Source: Paramecium octaurelia (Eukaryota; Ciliophora; Oligohymenophorea; Peniculida; Parameciidae). Taken from it: 64,000 nucleotides of DNA. Under the pieces are notes generated by a model. The model did no database searches. It saw only the letters and a program-made list of their open reading frames with translations, and was not told where the DNA came from. Made by a program: the position numbers and the translations under genes. The stretch is taken from NCBI GenBank assembly GCA_905182995.1, contig CAJJDP010000031.1:537829-601828 (forward strand). Reading direction: 5' to 3'. Below are positions 49,001-63,388 of the stretch, one piece after another (the first letter of the stretch is position 1; each line of letters begins with the position of its first letter).

Positions 49001-52000
49001 AGATATTGTAAAAAAGAATGCGTCCAAGTGATAGAAGATTTCATTTATTCCTTTCCTTCTTATTATACCGAATTGGAAAAGTATTAATTATGTTAACAAT
49101 ATTCAACATCATATAGCTATGATACAAATTGTCACTGCTGCAAAATAATTAAAGATTGTAGCACCTAACCAGAATCTCTTTGTAATTAATCAATTCTCGT
49201 TTATGAAAAACAATGTGGATATAGTTAAAAGTATAAATCTTGTTAAGAGAGAGTTTGCGAACAATTAACATCTGATTAAGGCATTTCAGAATTAATTTGC
49301 TATCAGTGGATGAGTAAATGTGTTTTAGGGGCTACTAGTTGTATTAGTTACAACAATAATTGTACAACTATTGGTCTTATTTAACAATGTTATTCTTATT
49401 CATGCCATTGGTAAGATGGTAAATGTGTTTCTCATGTTAATTGTGGTCTTAACACAACTGCAGTAACGAATCGAGAATGTTTATTAAGTAATAGCACTTT
49501 TTGTAGATTTAATTATGTACAAGGCTAAGGATGTGCTTTTGTGAATTGTGATCTAATTACAAGCGAAGCAATATGTAATTAAGCAAAACTAGCAAATGGT
49601 GCAAAATGTAGATGGGTCAATTTCGAATGCAAATCCTTGTAGTGTTATGAATATAATCTATAATCAGATTGTGAAAATAGTTATGGCTGGTTTTCCAATT
49701 TTGCCCTAAAATGTCATTGGTGTCCAATTGATTCCATTCAATGTACTCCTAATCCATCCTGCAGTTAAAGTATCATAACATCACCTAAATCACATTAAGA
49801 TTGCTACAGCATTAATGGCTTTAAAACAATCAACTTTATAATGAACTCAAAATGCACAGTCAAATAATAATAATGTTCAGATTATAAATATTAAGAGGCT
49901 TGCGTAAGTACGATAGATGGTATCGACTGTTATTGGTATTCTAATGCTTGTATATGGTATTACGAAGCTGCGGTTTAATTAATATCTACATATACACATT
50001 CATCATGCCAAAGTTGGAAGGATTCTTATATGTCTTTAAATAACTTGGGATGCCAACCTCTAGATTGCTCATAGTTAACAATAAATGCAGATTGCACTAT
50101 TTTTACTAAAAAGTGTTTTTGGGATGGTTAAATTTGCTAAAGTATTAAGGAATGTAACAAGTACTCTAATGGCTCCTTGTGTTTAAATACGAGCAATTCA
50201 TAAGGCATCCCATGCTTTTGGGATGGTACTAAATGCATAGAAAAAACATGTTCAAATAAGCCAACTCCTTCAATTAGCCAAGCAGAATGCAATAGTTGGT
50301 TGATTAACTGTTAATATAATAGCAATAATAATCGATGCTTAGAAGTTTGTACTTAAGCTGATATTTCAAATAAAACTCATGAACTATGCGAATCCTATTA
50401 TTTAAATAAAAGTTGCACAGTCAAACTAGATATAATTCAATGTGTAGACCTTCCAATTGCTTGTTCTTTTGCAAAGAAAAATTAATGTTATAAAGATTAA
50501 TCTGGAAATGAGTGCTTCTATTAAGAATCCTTAAGTAAGTGTGTTAATTTAACATGTTCAATTTTATAATATACAACACATGAAAAATGTAACCAAAGAT
50601 TAAATTCTTGTACAGTTAATTCAACTTTAGATGGATGTCAATAATTAAATGTTTGTAGTAGTTATTCCATAAAAGATTAATGCTAAATTGATTCAAATAA
50701 TGTAGAATGTTAATGGATGATAAATTAAAATAAATGTACAAAAAAGGAGTGTTTAACTGCACAATTACTTATATATTCAGTTCATAGTTGTAATTAATAT
50801 TTTGGAAAATCTTGTACTGTAAATGAAAATTTGGATGGATGCGTGATTGGTCAATCTTTGTGCATGAACTACTCATATAAATAATGCAAAAGTTTAGGGC
50901 AAAAGAATTTAAGTGGAGTAGAATGTTTCTGGAATGATGAGAAGAATATTTGTTTAGAGAGGATTTGTGACAACGGACCTTCGCTTGCCAAAAATAATTC
51001 TGATTGTATTGGATTTCTCTCTACATGTTAAAAAGGTGGTTGCCGAATAAAAGATTGCTATGATTATAGTTATGCTATAGATTCAGCTTGTGCATCAATA
51101 TTCTAAAGCAAAAAATGTGCGACAAATGGATATTAATGTGTTTTTAGAATGGCTTGCGAAGATGTTAGTGTTATTGATGGCTGTACATTTGATATCAAAC
51201 TCAATCCTTGTGTCTGGATTGATGAAAAATGTTATACAAAATCTTGTAAAACTGCATCAATTTCACTGATAAAACATTAAGAGTGCAATTCTTATTTTCC
51301 AACTTGCACAGTTAAATATGGAGGAGGCTGTGCTAATAAACAAAATTGTCAAAATTACTAAATAAAAGAGGCCTGCAAAATTGATAGTGAAAACGATGAA
51401 TGCATATGGGATGATAATCTAAATTTATGCTTTTCCAATCAATGTATGGATTTCTGTGGAGATGGCATTGTATCTAGTCGAGAAGAAGAATGTGATGATG
51501 GCAATTATTTACCCTATGATGGCTGTTATAAATGCCAAGTTTAATGCCCATAAGGATGTAATGTTTGTAATGGTTTGATATGTGAAGATTGTCAAAAAAA
51601 GGGATGGTTATTGATTAATGGCTCGTGTATTTCAATATGTGGGGACGGTTATACAGTTGGAAAAGAATTTTGTGATGATGGAAATGATATTGAATTTGAT
51701 GGATGTCATTAATGCTCCTATTCTTGTCACTAAAAATGCCTTAATTGCTTCTAAGGACTATGTTTGCAATGCGAGTAGGGATACAAAGAAGATGAGTCAT
51801 AATGTCATAATATTTGTGGGGATGGTGTCCTTATTGAAAAATTAGAAAAATGTGACGACGGAAATAGTTAAAATAATGATGGATGCAGTGATACTTGTTA
51901 AGTTGAATATAATTGGAAATGCTAATAAGAAAATAATATTAGTTTATGTAGCTATATTATTCAACCAAAGATTATACTTACTTAACTCAAAAAAACAAAC

Positions 52001-53554
52001 TATGATTATTAAGAGTTCTTATTAAAATTTTCGGAGCAAGTACGTTTGAACATAAACAACATTAGCGAAGAACAATTTCTCCAAATGATTATTGTTGTTA
52101 TTGAAGATGCCAAAGATAACTAATACGATGTTGAAATTAAACCCCTGATACCTATTTCTACTGTATTGACTGAAGTATCCTATAAGATATTAGTCTATTT
52201 TAAAATTAAGATTTCAAATCCTGTGTTAAAAGTGACAGTAAGATGTGAGAATATTGTAAATGATAAAGACAATACCTTACTCTCTGATGAAATAAAGTTA
52301 GAATTATCAACTCCTAACAAAATGTCAAATGATGGATAATCCTTTATTTCTAAAACAGCTCTGCTAAGTAGAATTGTTATGTATATCATCTTGATCATAA
52401 GTGGTATTGCTTTTTTGGCTGGTAATTTAGAAATTATATGGAATCTCCTTGATATGCTGTAATAATTATCATATATGAAATTTCACAACCTTCAATTCCC
52501 AGAAAACTTGTCCGTCTATTTTGAAATATTTAATATTGGTTAATTTACTCCAATAACAAATACATTATAAATAAATATACTGTTACAGGGCACTTTTGAT
52601 TTCCAAATCCCAATTATACCAGCAAAATAGAAATTTGCATAATATTAAATAAATTGCTATTTTTTGAACAATTTGTAAACTCTAGTCGCTGTAATTATAA
52701 TTGGATTTGCTTATTATTATATCTCATATTACTTTTATAAATTCATTGTTCTAATTTAATAATAAAAATTGGTAGTTATTTTTTATTAAAGTGAATCTAA
52801 AATTATAATTAAAATTATCAGATTGATTTTTTAGTTATAGAAGTTAGCAAGAAAATACTATCAGTATTTTATTTACTCTGGATTAATCAGAATTTTTACA
52901 TCTAACTTTTATGAGTTAACCTTTGCATCTATTTTATAAATTGTTAATTACAATACCGAAACTACCTTAAATGCAACCATCTCACTAATTGCTCTAATTA
53001 CATTGTAAGTGAATCTATTCCTGATAGCGTACTTTTTTTATTCTCTAAGCAAAAAAGGAATTGTGCCTCAGACATTATCAGCTTTAGTGGAAGGAATTAA
53101 TAATACTGTCCAATAAGGAACTAAGTAATATTTTACTATATTGCTGATTAAAAAAACATTATTCATTATTAATTTAGTTGTATTTTAAGACCTTTTTGCT
53201 GTTTAGAGTATAATCACAGCTTGTTTATCAGGAATATTCTCTTGTTATATTTACATTTGTAAACCATTTTGGAACAATTTTGAAAATATGAAAATATTCT
53301 TCACAGAAATTATGATTATGATTAATGCAATTATTTTTTCTGTTTACGATATTATCAAATTTAATTCAACCAAAGATTCAGCTGATGTTTTAGGTTGGAT
53401 TAATGTAGGTGGTTTCACAATTATTCTGATTGTCACTTTAGCTATTGATGTTTATCAACAATTACAAAAGTATATATCGTAATTCAAAAACTGTGTTGGA
53501 ATTGAATAGAACTAAATTATAAGAAAATAAAAGTCAATCTTTACAGCAGTATGA
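46055..53554 (+). CDS. Giant cysteine-rich surface protein with CGDG/CDDGN repeats and multi-pass C-terminus, 2499 aa
   Basis: A single 7.5-kb exon, ATG 46055 to TGA 53552-53554. A signal peptide (MLFNRFYFLLLLHLCLINGS) precedes about 1780 residues of cysteine-rich repeats, each of roughly 60-80 residues, with motifs such as CxxW, CIWxxxxC and CTVxxxxxGC. These resemble the periodic cysteines of Paramecium surface antigens. Three DUF4215-type repeats follow (C1801 on): CGDGIVSSREEECDDGN, CGDGYTVGKEFCDDGN and CGDGVLIEKLEKCDDGN. After a non-cysteine domain come about eight membrane spans from residue 2103, for example IVMYIILIISGIAFLAG and IIFSVYDIIKFN. Unlike classical immobilisation antigens it has a multi-pass tail and no sign of a GPI anchor. 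Receptor or adhesin function is inferred only. Confidence 0.85.
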
Positions 53555-53712
53555 TTATCAATAATTTTGTTGTTATTTGTTAATTTTTTCAATTACTGAT
53601 CTAATTTGTTTGTCCAATATCATTTTTTTCATTAAGTTTTCTTCAATTTGATAATTTTTATTTAACATTTTGACTTTTAGACATTTATCATCAAAATTTT
53701 TTTAATCCTATA

Positions 53713-54132
53713 ATGGTGGGATAATAAGAGAAATTACTTTGTAGGTTATTGGAATTTGGTTTTAAGGAAAAAAAATTATTGAGAAAACGATTAGAGACAA
53801 AAATACTCAGAACACACATTTATATTTAAGATGAACATTAAGAAGAAGAAGGATCTTACTGGATAAGCATATAACTTTATTATTACTACTTAGTTATTTC
53901 AAAGGGTTATCTTAAAGAAGAATAAGGAGAGATTTATGACTTAGTTGAGAGCTATGTTCAATTATACTTGCTAAAACTATATTCGATAAAAAGTCGATCT
54001 ACTAAATATAGGAAAAATATTAGCTAAGAAGAAGATAAAGATAAAAATCAGAAGAATAAATTAATATAAAATCAGAAGGATACATAGCATCATATCTTGG
54101 ATCTGTTCAGGTATGGATGGAAAAAGTAATGA
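53713..54132 (+). CDS. Hypothetical protein or relic, 139 codons
   Basis: ATG 53713 to TGA 54130-54132 without introns. The middle (YWISIQLYYYYLVISKGYL, EIYDLVESYVQLYLLK, RSTKYRKN) faintly recalls the polybasic face and strands of a C2 domain. The same frame continues after the stop with coding-like text (DIYIEDVVINSKQRQRKVF), so the stop may be a nonsense mutation or lie in a missed intron. An overlapping frame from ATG 53832 is equally long. Low confidence. Confidence 0.3.
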
Positions 54133-54756
54133 ACAAATGACGATCTAACACATAATGATGCACTTACGGATTCACCAGATAACTGTTAGGACATATACAT
54201 TGAGGATGTGGTAATAAATTCTAAACAAAGGTAGAGAAAAGTATTCAAGCACAAACAGAGAGGATAACTGAAAAAATCTAATTATGGTTCAAGTGGAATT
54301 GCAACCTTTCAAATAAATTACCTTCGATGTTCCTAAATACATTTACGATTTAAAATTTAATTTAAACATTGCTTTTCTTATTCCATTGAAATGAAATCGA
54401 AAATGTTAGTTTCAAATAAATTTATTTTTAGCACGATTAATATGAGGTTAGGTAGAACTGATAACAAATGGCAATTTTATTAGTCGTCAAAATGAAAATG
54501 ATCAAATAATAAATTTTCATTCTATTAGAAAGTCATAGTTATTCCCTATTAATTTAACTACAAAGTGCTTATTCAGTATAATACAGTTAAAGTTTTTATT
54601 AATTTTTCGCTTTAGTGGAATCATTATAAATTCGAGTTGAAATATAAACCGAAGATAGACTAACGGAATGTATGAACAATACAGATAAAAGAACTCGTTC
54701 TACTGGCATTAATATACATTCTAGAGAAGCGTCACAGCTCTTGTGATACATTCTTA

Positions 54757-55449
54757 ATGACATTTTAACTTGAAATCTATGCAAATTAAGTCTATGAAGA
54801 AATAGTCTGGAGTGTAAGTGCAACAGCTAAAACATGCTTGACTTGTCCTAGCAAGTTTGTAATTACTTAAAGTGTTACCGTTTACTTTTATGATGATATG
54901 AAATAAACATTTTGTATACATAAAAAATAGTTGAAAGTTAAGCATAGAAACTAGAACAGAATTAGAATTAGAAGTTACTTGTGCTCCATACGAAAATGTA
55001 TTTCAAAAGCACATTTGAATTTCATAGATCCTTTAAAGTATCTATCTAAATAATACAAATATTTGTCATTATTAATATTGATTGAAGAATACTTTGAGTA
55101 AACACACAAATTACTGCTAGGGAATTATCATTTTTATTTGATTACTATACAGAAGATCTAAAGTCTATGCAGGAACAATTATAATAGTTCCTCTTAATCG
55201 CAAGAAGAATCGCTATTATTTGTTGAAGAATTATACCTTTTGCATATACCCTCTCACTTTTATCAAAATGCAACATGGTTGACAGCCACATATGCTTTAG
55301 CAATAGCCCTACAATAACTCTTACACTAAAGTAAATTCTTCTATTTTATGTATGTTATGGAACATGTTCCCTTTATTTTAATTCATTGGTTATTTTAATT
55401 AATCTAAAAACCTGTATAAAATCCTAAATTATTTAAATTTCAAGTATGA
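54757..55449 (+). CDS. Unassigned 230-codon frame
   Basis: ATG 54757 to TGA 55447-55449. It contains Cys-x2-Cys (CLTCPSKF) and hydrophobic stretches (TATYALAIALQQLL, FFYFMYVMEHVPFILIHWLF). No family recognised. In a one-stop code this length is only weak evidence, and minus-strand frames overlap its first part. Confidence 0.25.
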
Positions 55450-58312
55450 AATAGTTTTGTTCCAACTCATTCACGGTCTTAGTGAACTTTTATTCCTTGA
55501 TTTAATTCTAATCCTAAATTCATCTGCAAAACATTATTAAGAGCTTATTTAACTATGATGCATTCTCCTAAATTGTTAGTAATCTCATTGATCATTGCAA
55601 TCTGATTTTGAATACTATAATTTTCATCCCTATTAATAAAAGTTTATAATTTATCTTTTCAGAATTAAATAAGAATTAAGTAGAATGCTTTATGAAAATA
55701 GATATACAGATTGATTTCAAACCATCCAACTCTCAACTCCGACTTGCTAGGTGAATGGGTATCCCTACTATTGAATTCTAACCATATTGTTTGTCAACTT
55801 ACAGGAGCTTGATATCCAGAAAAATTAATTATTTCATTTGTATTTTTCGATTTAATTAATGGATTTTCTAATTAAGTCAAACTTATCTGACTTTACTTGC
55901 TCAATAATGTAAAATATAATTAGTTTATATTTTGCTATAATAACGCTTATATCTATTCTTATATACTTTGTAAATGAAAACTTTGTAGAAGGTATTTGAA
56001 CTTGTAACAGGACAACAGAAGATGTTGGGTTATTATATACTTGACTTTTGTAAACTGGATTTATTTGGTTGTAAGAGTTGAACTGTTAATTTTTTGACGT
56101 ATAAGTATCTTCAGATTAATTCTTAATAGCTAAACTTCAAAAAGAGTCCTTATAACGAAGTTACTAGCCCCAAAAATAAATCCTCATCTAAAATACACCT
56201 CATTTTAAGCAGACTATAAGGAAGGAGATAAAAGATATAAAAATGAATAAATTGTAAAATTTAAGTAAAAATGAAGTATTTCTATAAAAATTATTTGGTT
56301 TTTTTCCCTACTTGCAAAGCCCTATGATTTCTTAATTCATTTTCACTACAAAAAATGAAAAATCTGTTTTAATAAAAGAAAAGTGAATAAGACATCCTCA
56401 ATATGTTATGTGGATAACATGTAGAGTATAGAAACATTATTTTAGAATTTATTTTCATATATTTTAAATCAAATAAAAAGTATTTTTCATTTTTACCCCT
56501 CTACTTGAGCTCTCTTTGTATATTTCCAAATAATTCCTGCTTATCTTAAAATTCAGACCTTCTTTTAAAATAAATTATTTTGGCAAATATGAAAATGCCA
56601 AGTTTCTTAATTGTATTTTATAATGGAAATTTAAAATTGTTGGCAGCAAGACATCCAATTGAAATATTATACATTCAGCTAAATTATAAATACTAACACC
56701 AATTTGAATATATTACAAGCATTTCTTGCTACCTAACAAATCACAAATACACAAAAGAGAACATAAAATAGGGGACACAGTCAAGCATACATTTAGTAGT
56801 GTGATCATCAACTTTATTCTTTAAACAGCCTACAGTAAGGAATATGTGAGAGAGTAATTCATAACACATGCTTTAATCGTTCGATGCTGGAGTTTGGAGT
56901 TCTGAGGCTAAAGCAATAGTTAGCACATAAGTTTGAATATTTATCTAAATCTTTTCATTACTCATCAGATTAGAGGTATCAAAACGTCCAACACAGTTAA
57001 ATGACCCTATAATAGCAACATCAAGTACAAGAGCTAATTACTCTAATAAATGGCTTGTTGCTAAAGCGTTAAATTTAATCAAACTCTAATACCTACAAAT
57101 AAATTGCTATGACAAAATGTTTGAACAAGGTTGCTAAGATTTATATTGTCATCTTAAGCAAAACTATACAGCTGAGCACAATTAATAAAATTAGCTTAAG
57201 AGTTTTTAAGTAGCTGCAATAAAATTTATGTAGAATTCTCTTTTATAAATTACTTTTCAGACAATATTGATGACAAAAACAATTTAATGATCTCCAAAAC
57301 ATATAAATCAGTGAGGTTGATCTGGTACCTATAAAATAGTTTAAAGATTTGGGGAGTTTAAAACTCAAAACAAAGGTTAGTAGACATACTATTAGGATAT
57401 GGTCGAACACTTATTACACCTCCTTTTATTTAACAGCCATAGTGATGTTACTAGAAATTAACTTTTAAAGTAGAACTATTTAACATTGGCATCAATTTAT
57501 ATGTCAAGTTGAATACAATTCGTGGCAATCAGTTACTACATGTATTAGATATGGTAGCATAATATATGCATTTAAACAGTTTTATGTGAGCTGTTCAAAA
57601 GTAAGAATTGTTAGCATTAGATTCCAACAAAAATGTGGTTCAATTATTAAAGCATGATATAGAGTTTATGAAAAATATTAACAGATGAAATAGCACAAGT
57701 ATTGAGATGTTAAATTCACTGGCTATATGCTTTTAATAGAAGAGAGAGAAATCATCATAAAATGAAGTTTGAAGAAATAATCAAGGTTTCATCATTATTT
57801 TGTAATAGCAATCAAGGATATAATTGAGAAGGAAATTGATCTAGTGTTAAGATCTTATAGACTTGAAGGAGTATTCAAATGTACAAGTAGGAGTTTAGCT
57901 CATCACTTTGAATGAACTTAGTAACAAGGAGCATTAGACCCAAAAGGCATTATTAAACTTAGAAGTGAAGCTCTTAATGCAGTCAAAGGTAATTAGTACT
58001 GAGAGCATAAAGAGAGACTTATGAGACTACTCTTGAAAAAATTAACACTTTGAGCGATGTTTACATTATTACAATCTCGTTTATAAATTATGGAAGATTT
58101 AGGGTAAGCAAGTACTACAACGTAATGTTAATAATATTACTTAGAGCAGCATTTTCCAAATCAGTAAGTAAGTTACAGAATGGAACAGAAGTTTAATGAA
58201 CTTCAATTATTTTTTGAAACACAAATTAGTTAAATTTTCAGTACACTTAAAAAAAAACGGATAAATTATTAGAGGTTTCGGAGACATTATAAAATCCTCC
58301 TTTCTTAACCAT
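55450..58312. other. 2.9-kb region without a recognisable gene
   Basis: Several frames are open for 60-130 codons but none matches a family. Protein-like pieces include LKQQLAHKFEYLSKSFHYSS (near 56920) and LIDLKEYSNVQVGVQLITLN (near 57850), in different frames. Decayed coding sequence or ordinary AT-rich spacer are both possible. Confidence 0.35.
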
Positions 58313-59758
58313 ATCAACCCATTGATATATATTAGCACACAACAGTGGTAACATAGCTTTTATATTGACACACAAAATTATTTACATAGGACTGATCCTT
58401 GTGCAATTCATCTAGACTATCTTTACATTCATTACCATCAGCACAAATATTATTAGATAGGAAGAATCTATAAAATCACAATTGCCCAAAGACAAGGATA
58501 TTGACATTCTTAAGGAGGAAGCATCAGAATATTATCTTAACAACAAAGATTTACAGATTAATTAGTGTAAGTGCTGCTTATAAACTATAAACATTATGCA
58601 ATGAACATAAAATTTATAAAAATAATTCTTGCTGGATATTAGTAAAAGAAAAATGGTATTAATAATATTGAGAAGTTGATATAATTAAAATAAGTTTAAC
58701 TTAGCAAACTATGTGTGGCCTGCATTATATCAAAGATGATATTAGTTGTAAGCTACTTTACTTCTACCTTTTTTTTAAGAGGTGACACTATTATTGGAGC
58801 AAACAATAGTTGTCCATACTTTAGTTGCAAGAGCCATCAAACAAATTTATCAAATACTTTACAAAAATTGAAATGTTAGGCAAAGATATGAGTTACAGTA
58901 CTATTAACCACAGACAGGCTTTAGAGAGTATCAAAAATACACAAGTTTATGAAAGAGTTAAATCATTCCATAACATTTGTTATTAAAAAATTTAAATTAC
59001 AAGCTATACCTTAAAGAAGAATATTTAATGTAAAAAAATGATTAATAAACTGTTAAATGTATTGCTCTAACACGAGGTGATGCTTGCATGCATTAAATAA
59101 ATTTAGAAGCTCAATTTAATCCAGTTTGTGATATTTAATTCCTAAGATTGATATTGGGAAAATTGCTAAGATTTCAATCCTCCATTTTTGTTAAATCTAC
59201 AACTTGAAGTTTCTATAATTTAAATTAAAAAATGCAAGCTACAACTTCACTAATATTATGTTATGCTATATGGAATTTGAATCAATAATTAGAGAATCCT
59301 CATCATCTAAAAATGGAAATACTTTTTTCTTATATTATAATTAATACATAAAATCATATTGCAACAATTACGCATCATTATGTGTGTACCTGTTTATATT
59401 CCATTATGGGTTTAATAATAATATTGTATTATTTCTCTTATTAGCCTAAATTTAAACATATAAAGCATTTGAAACATTATCAGAGAAGTTGATGCTAATG
59501 ATAATTCAATATCCTATTTGCAGCAACAATAGAATTTAAATCAACAACGAAATTGAATCGGAACACTATCATTTGAAGATCTAAAACACAAAACCAGCAA
59601 AATTATATAGTTGTCACAAATACAGCAAGAGCTTAATTGGAAGCAATAAAATTAGTCCTGGAAGAGAATTCTAAATGCACAATTTGTTACAAGGGTGCAG
59701 AAGTTGTTGCGGCTTAAAAGAAATATGTTATTATGCAGTAAATGAGATGGATTTGATG
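58313..59758. repeat. Duplicated segment 4, first copy (1446 bp)
   Basis: Repeated as 59760-61205 at offset 1447 and ending at the N at 59759. No gene assigned. It contains coding-like pieces such as KDKDIDILKEEASEYYLN (near 58500) and EENSKCTICYKGAEVVAAQK (near 59670). Confidence 0.9.
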
Positions 59759-59759
59759 N

Positions 59760-61205
59760 ATCAACCCATTGATATATATTAGCACACAACAGTGGTAACA
59801 TAGCTTTTATATTGACACACAAAATTATTTACATAGGACTGATCCTTGTGCAATTCATCTAGACTATCTTTACATTCATTACCATCAGCACAAATATTAT
59901 TAGATAGGAAGAATCTATAAAATCACAATTGCCCAAAGACAAGGATATTGACATTCTTAAGGAGGAAGCATCAGAATATTATCTTAACAACAAAGATTTA
60001 CAGATTAATTAGTGTAAGTGCTGCTTATAAACTATAAACATTATGCAATGAACATAAAATTTATAAAAATAATTCTTGCTGGATATTAGTAAAAGAAAAA
60101 TGGTATTAATAATATTGAGAAGTTGATATAATTAAAATAAGTTTAACTTAGCAAACTATGTGTGGCCTGCATTATATCAAAGATGATATTAGTTGTAAGC
60201 TACTTTACTTCTACCTTTTTTTTAAGAGGTGACACTATTATTGGAGCAAACAATAGTTGTCCATACTTTAGTTGCAAGAGCCATCAAACAAATTTATCAA
60301 ATACTTTACAAAAATTGAAATGTTAGGCAAAGATATGAGTTACAGTACTATTAACCACAGACAGGCTTTAGAGAGTATCAAAAATACACAAGTTTATGAA
60401 AGAGTTAAATCATTCCATAACATTTGTTATTAAAAAATTTAAATTACAAGCTATACCTTAAAGAAGAATATTTAATGTAAAAAAATGATTAATAAACTGT
60501 TAAATGTATTGCTCTAACACGAGGTGATGCTTGCATGCATTAAATAAATTTAGAAGCTCAATTTAATCCAGTTTGTGATATTTAATTCCTAAGATTGATA
60601 TTGGGAAAATTGCTAAGATTTCAATCCTCCATTTTTGTTAAATCTACAACTTGAAGTTTCTATAATTTAAATTAAAAAATGCAAGCTACAACTTCACTAA
60701 TATTATGTTATGCTATATGGAATTTGAATCAATAATTAGAGAATCCTCATCATCTAAAAATGGAAATACTTTTTTCTTATATTATAATTAATACATAAAA
60801 TCATATTGCAACAATTACGCATCATTATGTGTGTACCTGTTTATATTCCATTATGGGTTTAATAATAATATTGTATTATTTCTCTTATTAGCCTAAATTT
60901 AAACATATAAAGCATTTGAAACATTATCAGAGAAGTTGATGCTAATGATAATTCAATATCCTATTTGCAGCAACAATAGAATTTAAATCAACAACGAAAT
61001 TGAATCGGAACACTATCATTTGAAGATCTAAAACACAAAACCAGCAAAATTATATAGTTGTCACAAATACAGCAAGAGCTTAATTGGAAGCAATAAAATT
61101 AGTCCTGGAAGAGAATTCTAAATGCACAATTTGTTACAAGGGTGCAGAAGTTGTTGCGGCTTAAAAGAAATATGTTATTATGCAGTAAATGAGATGGATT
61201 TGATG
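59760..61205. repeat. Duplicated segment 4, second copy after the N at 59759
   Basis: Same sequence as 58313-59758 where compared. It continues into unique DNA at 61206. Probable overlap of contig ends. Confidence 0.9.
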
Positions 61206-61283
61206 ATCTAATACTTATAAGCAGAGCCGAGGTAGAGGTGCTGATAACTGCATGTTTTTTGTTGACAATTTATTCAAATATGA

Positions 61284-63388
61284 TTCTAATTTGATAAGCA
61301 ATATTTAAACTAAAATTTTTTTATCAGAGCTACAAATCTTAAATAAGCATTCTTGTATGTAAAAATGAGCACAATCAGGTAAAGCTAAAACAAGCGCGGT
61401 ACATGATTATTAAGTAATGTGACACAACAAATAGAACTACATGTTAACTCACTTCTCTAACCCTGTATCAGTATTAATAACAAAGATTATTAACATTTTG
61501 TGTAATATAGGGATTGGTTTTATAAAATTAACTGAATGTTCACCTTCTTGTTATCTTCCTTCCAGTTACTTTACTAAATTTATTCAAAAAATAGTGCATC
61601 TGATAGTTTCTACTCTAAGTGTGATACATATTAAGGTGGCACTTATACTTTTGGAGATGCTGTTCTATGAATGATACTAGTGCTAAACATTTCATGGTAC
61701 AACCTTCTAATTAACTCCAAGAATAATTTTTCAAGGCTAACTAAACTCTATAGTATATATATTTTGTATATGGACAATGCTCTCTCCTTAATAAGTATTT
61801 AAGAATTCAAAAAAAGGTGCAAGTTACTTATAGAAGTTGCTGATAATTGTTCATTGCAAGGATAGTTATTAAGTAAATGAGATGCAGGCATGAGCGTGAG
61901 AACTAAGAGCCTTATTATTTGTAATATTAATACAAAAGGAAAAGTTTTGGATTTTAAATTGGCATATTCTGTTCCAATTATAAATGTTTAACTTCGTAAT
62001 TAAATTGTTATTTATTAATGGCTATTATACTTGAGGTGTTAGAGATTAATCCTCTATGCTATGATGACATTTGTGCAAACACAAGTAGATCACCTGAACT
62101 AAGGAGTCTGATAAACTACAATCAATTCATTTGATGTTTTTTTTTCAAATTTTAAGCTAGGCCCCATATTAATAAAATGAAGAAAAACTGAAAGTGAAAA
62201 TGTTAATTTATCAATTCAAATTTTTGGTGAATTTTCTTAATCAATATAATTTCTCATAGAGAACATCTGTTATAGAGATTATTAGTTTGTTATGCAATTA
62301 CAGTCACCAAAATTTAACATGAAGTACAAGCACCAAACCTTTAGAGGTGTCTTAAAAATATGGAAGTAATACTTAATAGTACACTAGATAGTAATTTAAT
62401 TTTATTTCTTAAATTAACAAATAATCAATGTTAGACAATGTATTTAATATACCACTTAAAGACTTGAGTACAAATAACAATATCTCAAAAGGTAGCCCCA
62501 TACATCCAAAAGAAATTGAAACGTTACAGATAATACTAAGTGGATACATTTGGCAAAACTATTTATAATATCATAACTTGGTATTTAAAGCAAATGTCTT
62601 ATTAGAAAATATTTACTGCTGTTAACTCGTGCACAATGTAAACAGCAATAATCCTTATTACAGAGCCAAATTAATTACTAGATGTATGATTAGTGATATC
62701 AAGCCCTACAAATGTATCAGCATGCGAAAACAATTTTCTGCTTATGTATTAATTTATTCCTATTAAAATAAGGTACTGCATTTAATAATATATGATATGT
62801 TGCTGATATGAGAATGTTTATTATCTTTTAATCTAAATGTTGTGCATCTTTAGTAGCTTTATTTACACTGATCATCAACTTTCACTTTTGGTTGTGTTTG
62901 TATCAGTCTTATGTCACTTGATGTAATATTTATAATGGAAATTGCTTTCTTGCAGTTCAATCTCTCTTATTCCGATAATACTTGCAATGAATTGAAAAAA
63001 GCAAACAAATTCAACCACAAGGTACTTTTTTTTCTGCTTCTTAGTTTCAGATTGCAATTCAAAGGACAAAAAATATTTTTATTTCAAACTTATCGTATGG
63101 TTACTTCCATTCCTTCAAGATTAACAATTAATAGCAGTTCTTCTTTTTTAAATACAAGTAGTATTACTAAAACCATTTTGGAGAATTTAATTTGCTTAAA
63201 AAATTATAGTAGCAGGATTAGTAGAGTTTTTGTTAAGAAATATTTAAATAACATTGCATTTAAAGGATACATAAGAAATTTCGAATATCTAAAGGCTAGA
63301 AAAAAATATTAATAAATTAATAATATGTATCATAAAGAATCTTAGAAGGAAATTTCTTGAAATCCAAAATGACCAGATTGGCTTTGTA
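61284..63388. repeat. Duplicated segment 5, first copy (2105 bp)
   Basis: The sequence starting at 61284 reappears at 63390 (offset 2106) directly after the N at 63389. The second copy is cut by the window end after 611 bp. No gene is assigned apart from the low-confidence ORF at 62911. Confidence 0.85.
62911..63360 (+). CDS. Unassigned ORF, 149 aa, no TAA/TAG in its first 133 codons
   Basis: ATG 62911 to TGA 63358-63360 under the ciliate code. Read with the standard code it would end at TAA after 133 codons. Gln is encoded only by CAA/CAG until then. It contains KVLFFLLLSFRLQF near residue 37 and a Ser/Thr/Arg/Lys-rich remainder (SRISRVFVKKYLNN). No family recognised. It may be a chance frame, a mini-gene, or sequence of other origin. 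Confidence 0.3.
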
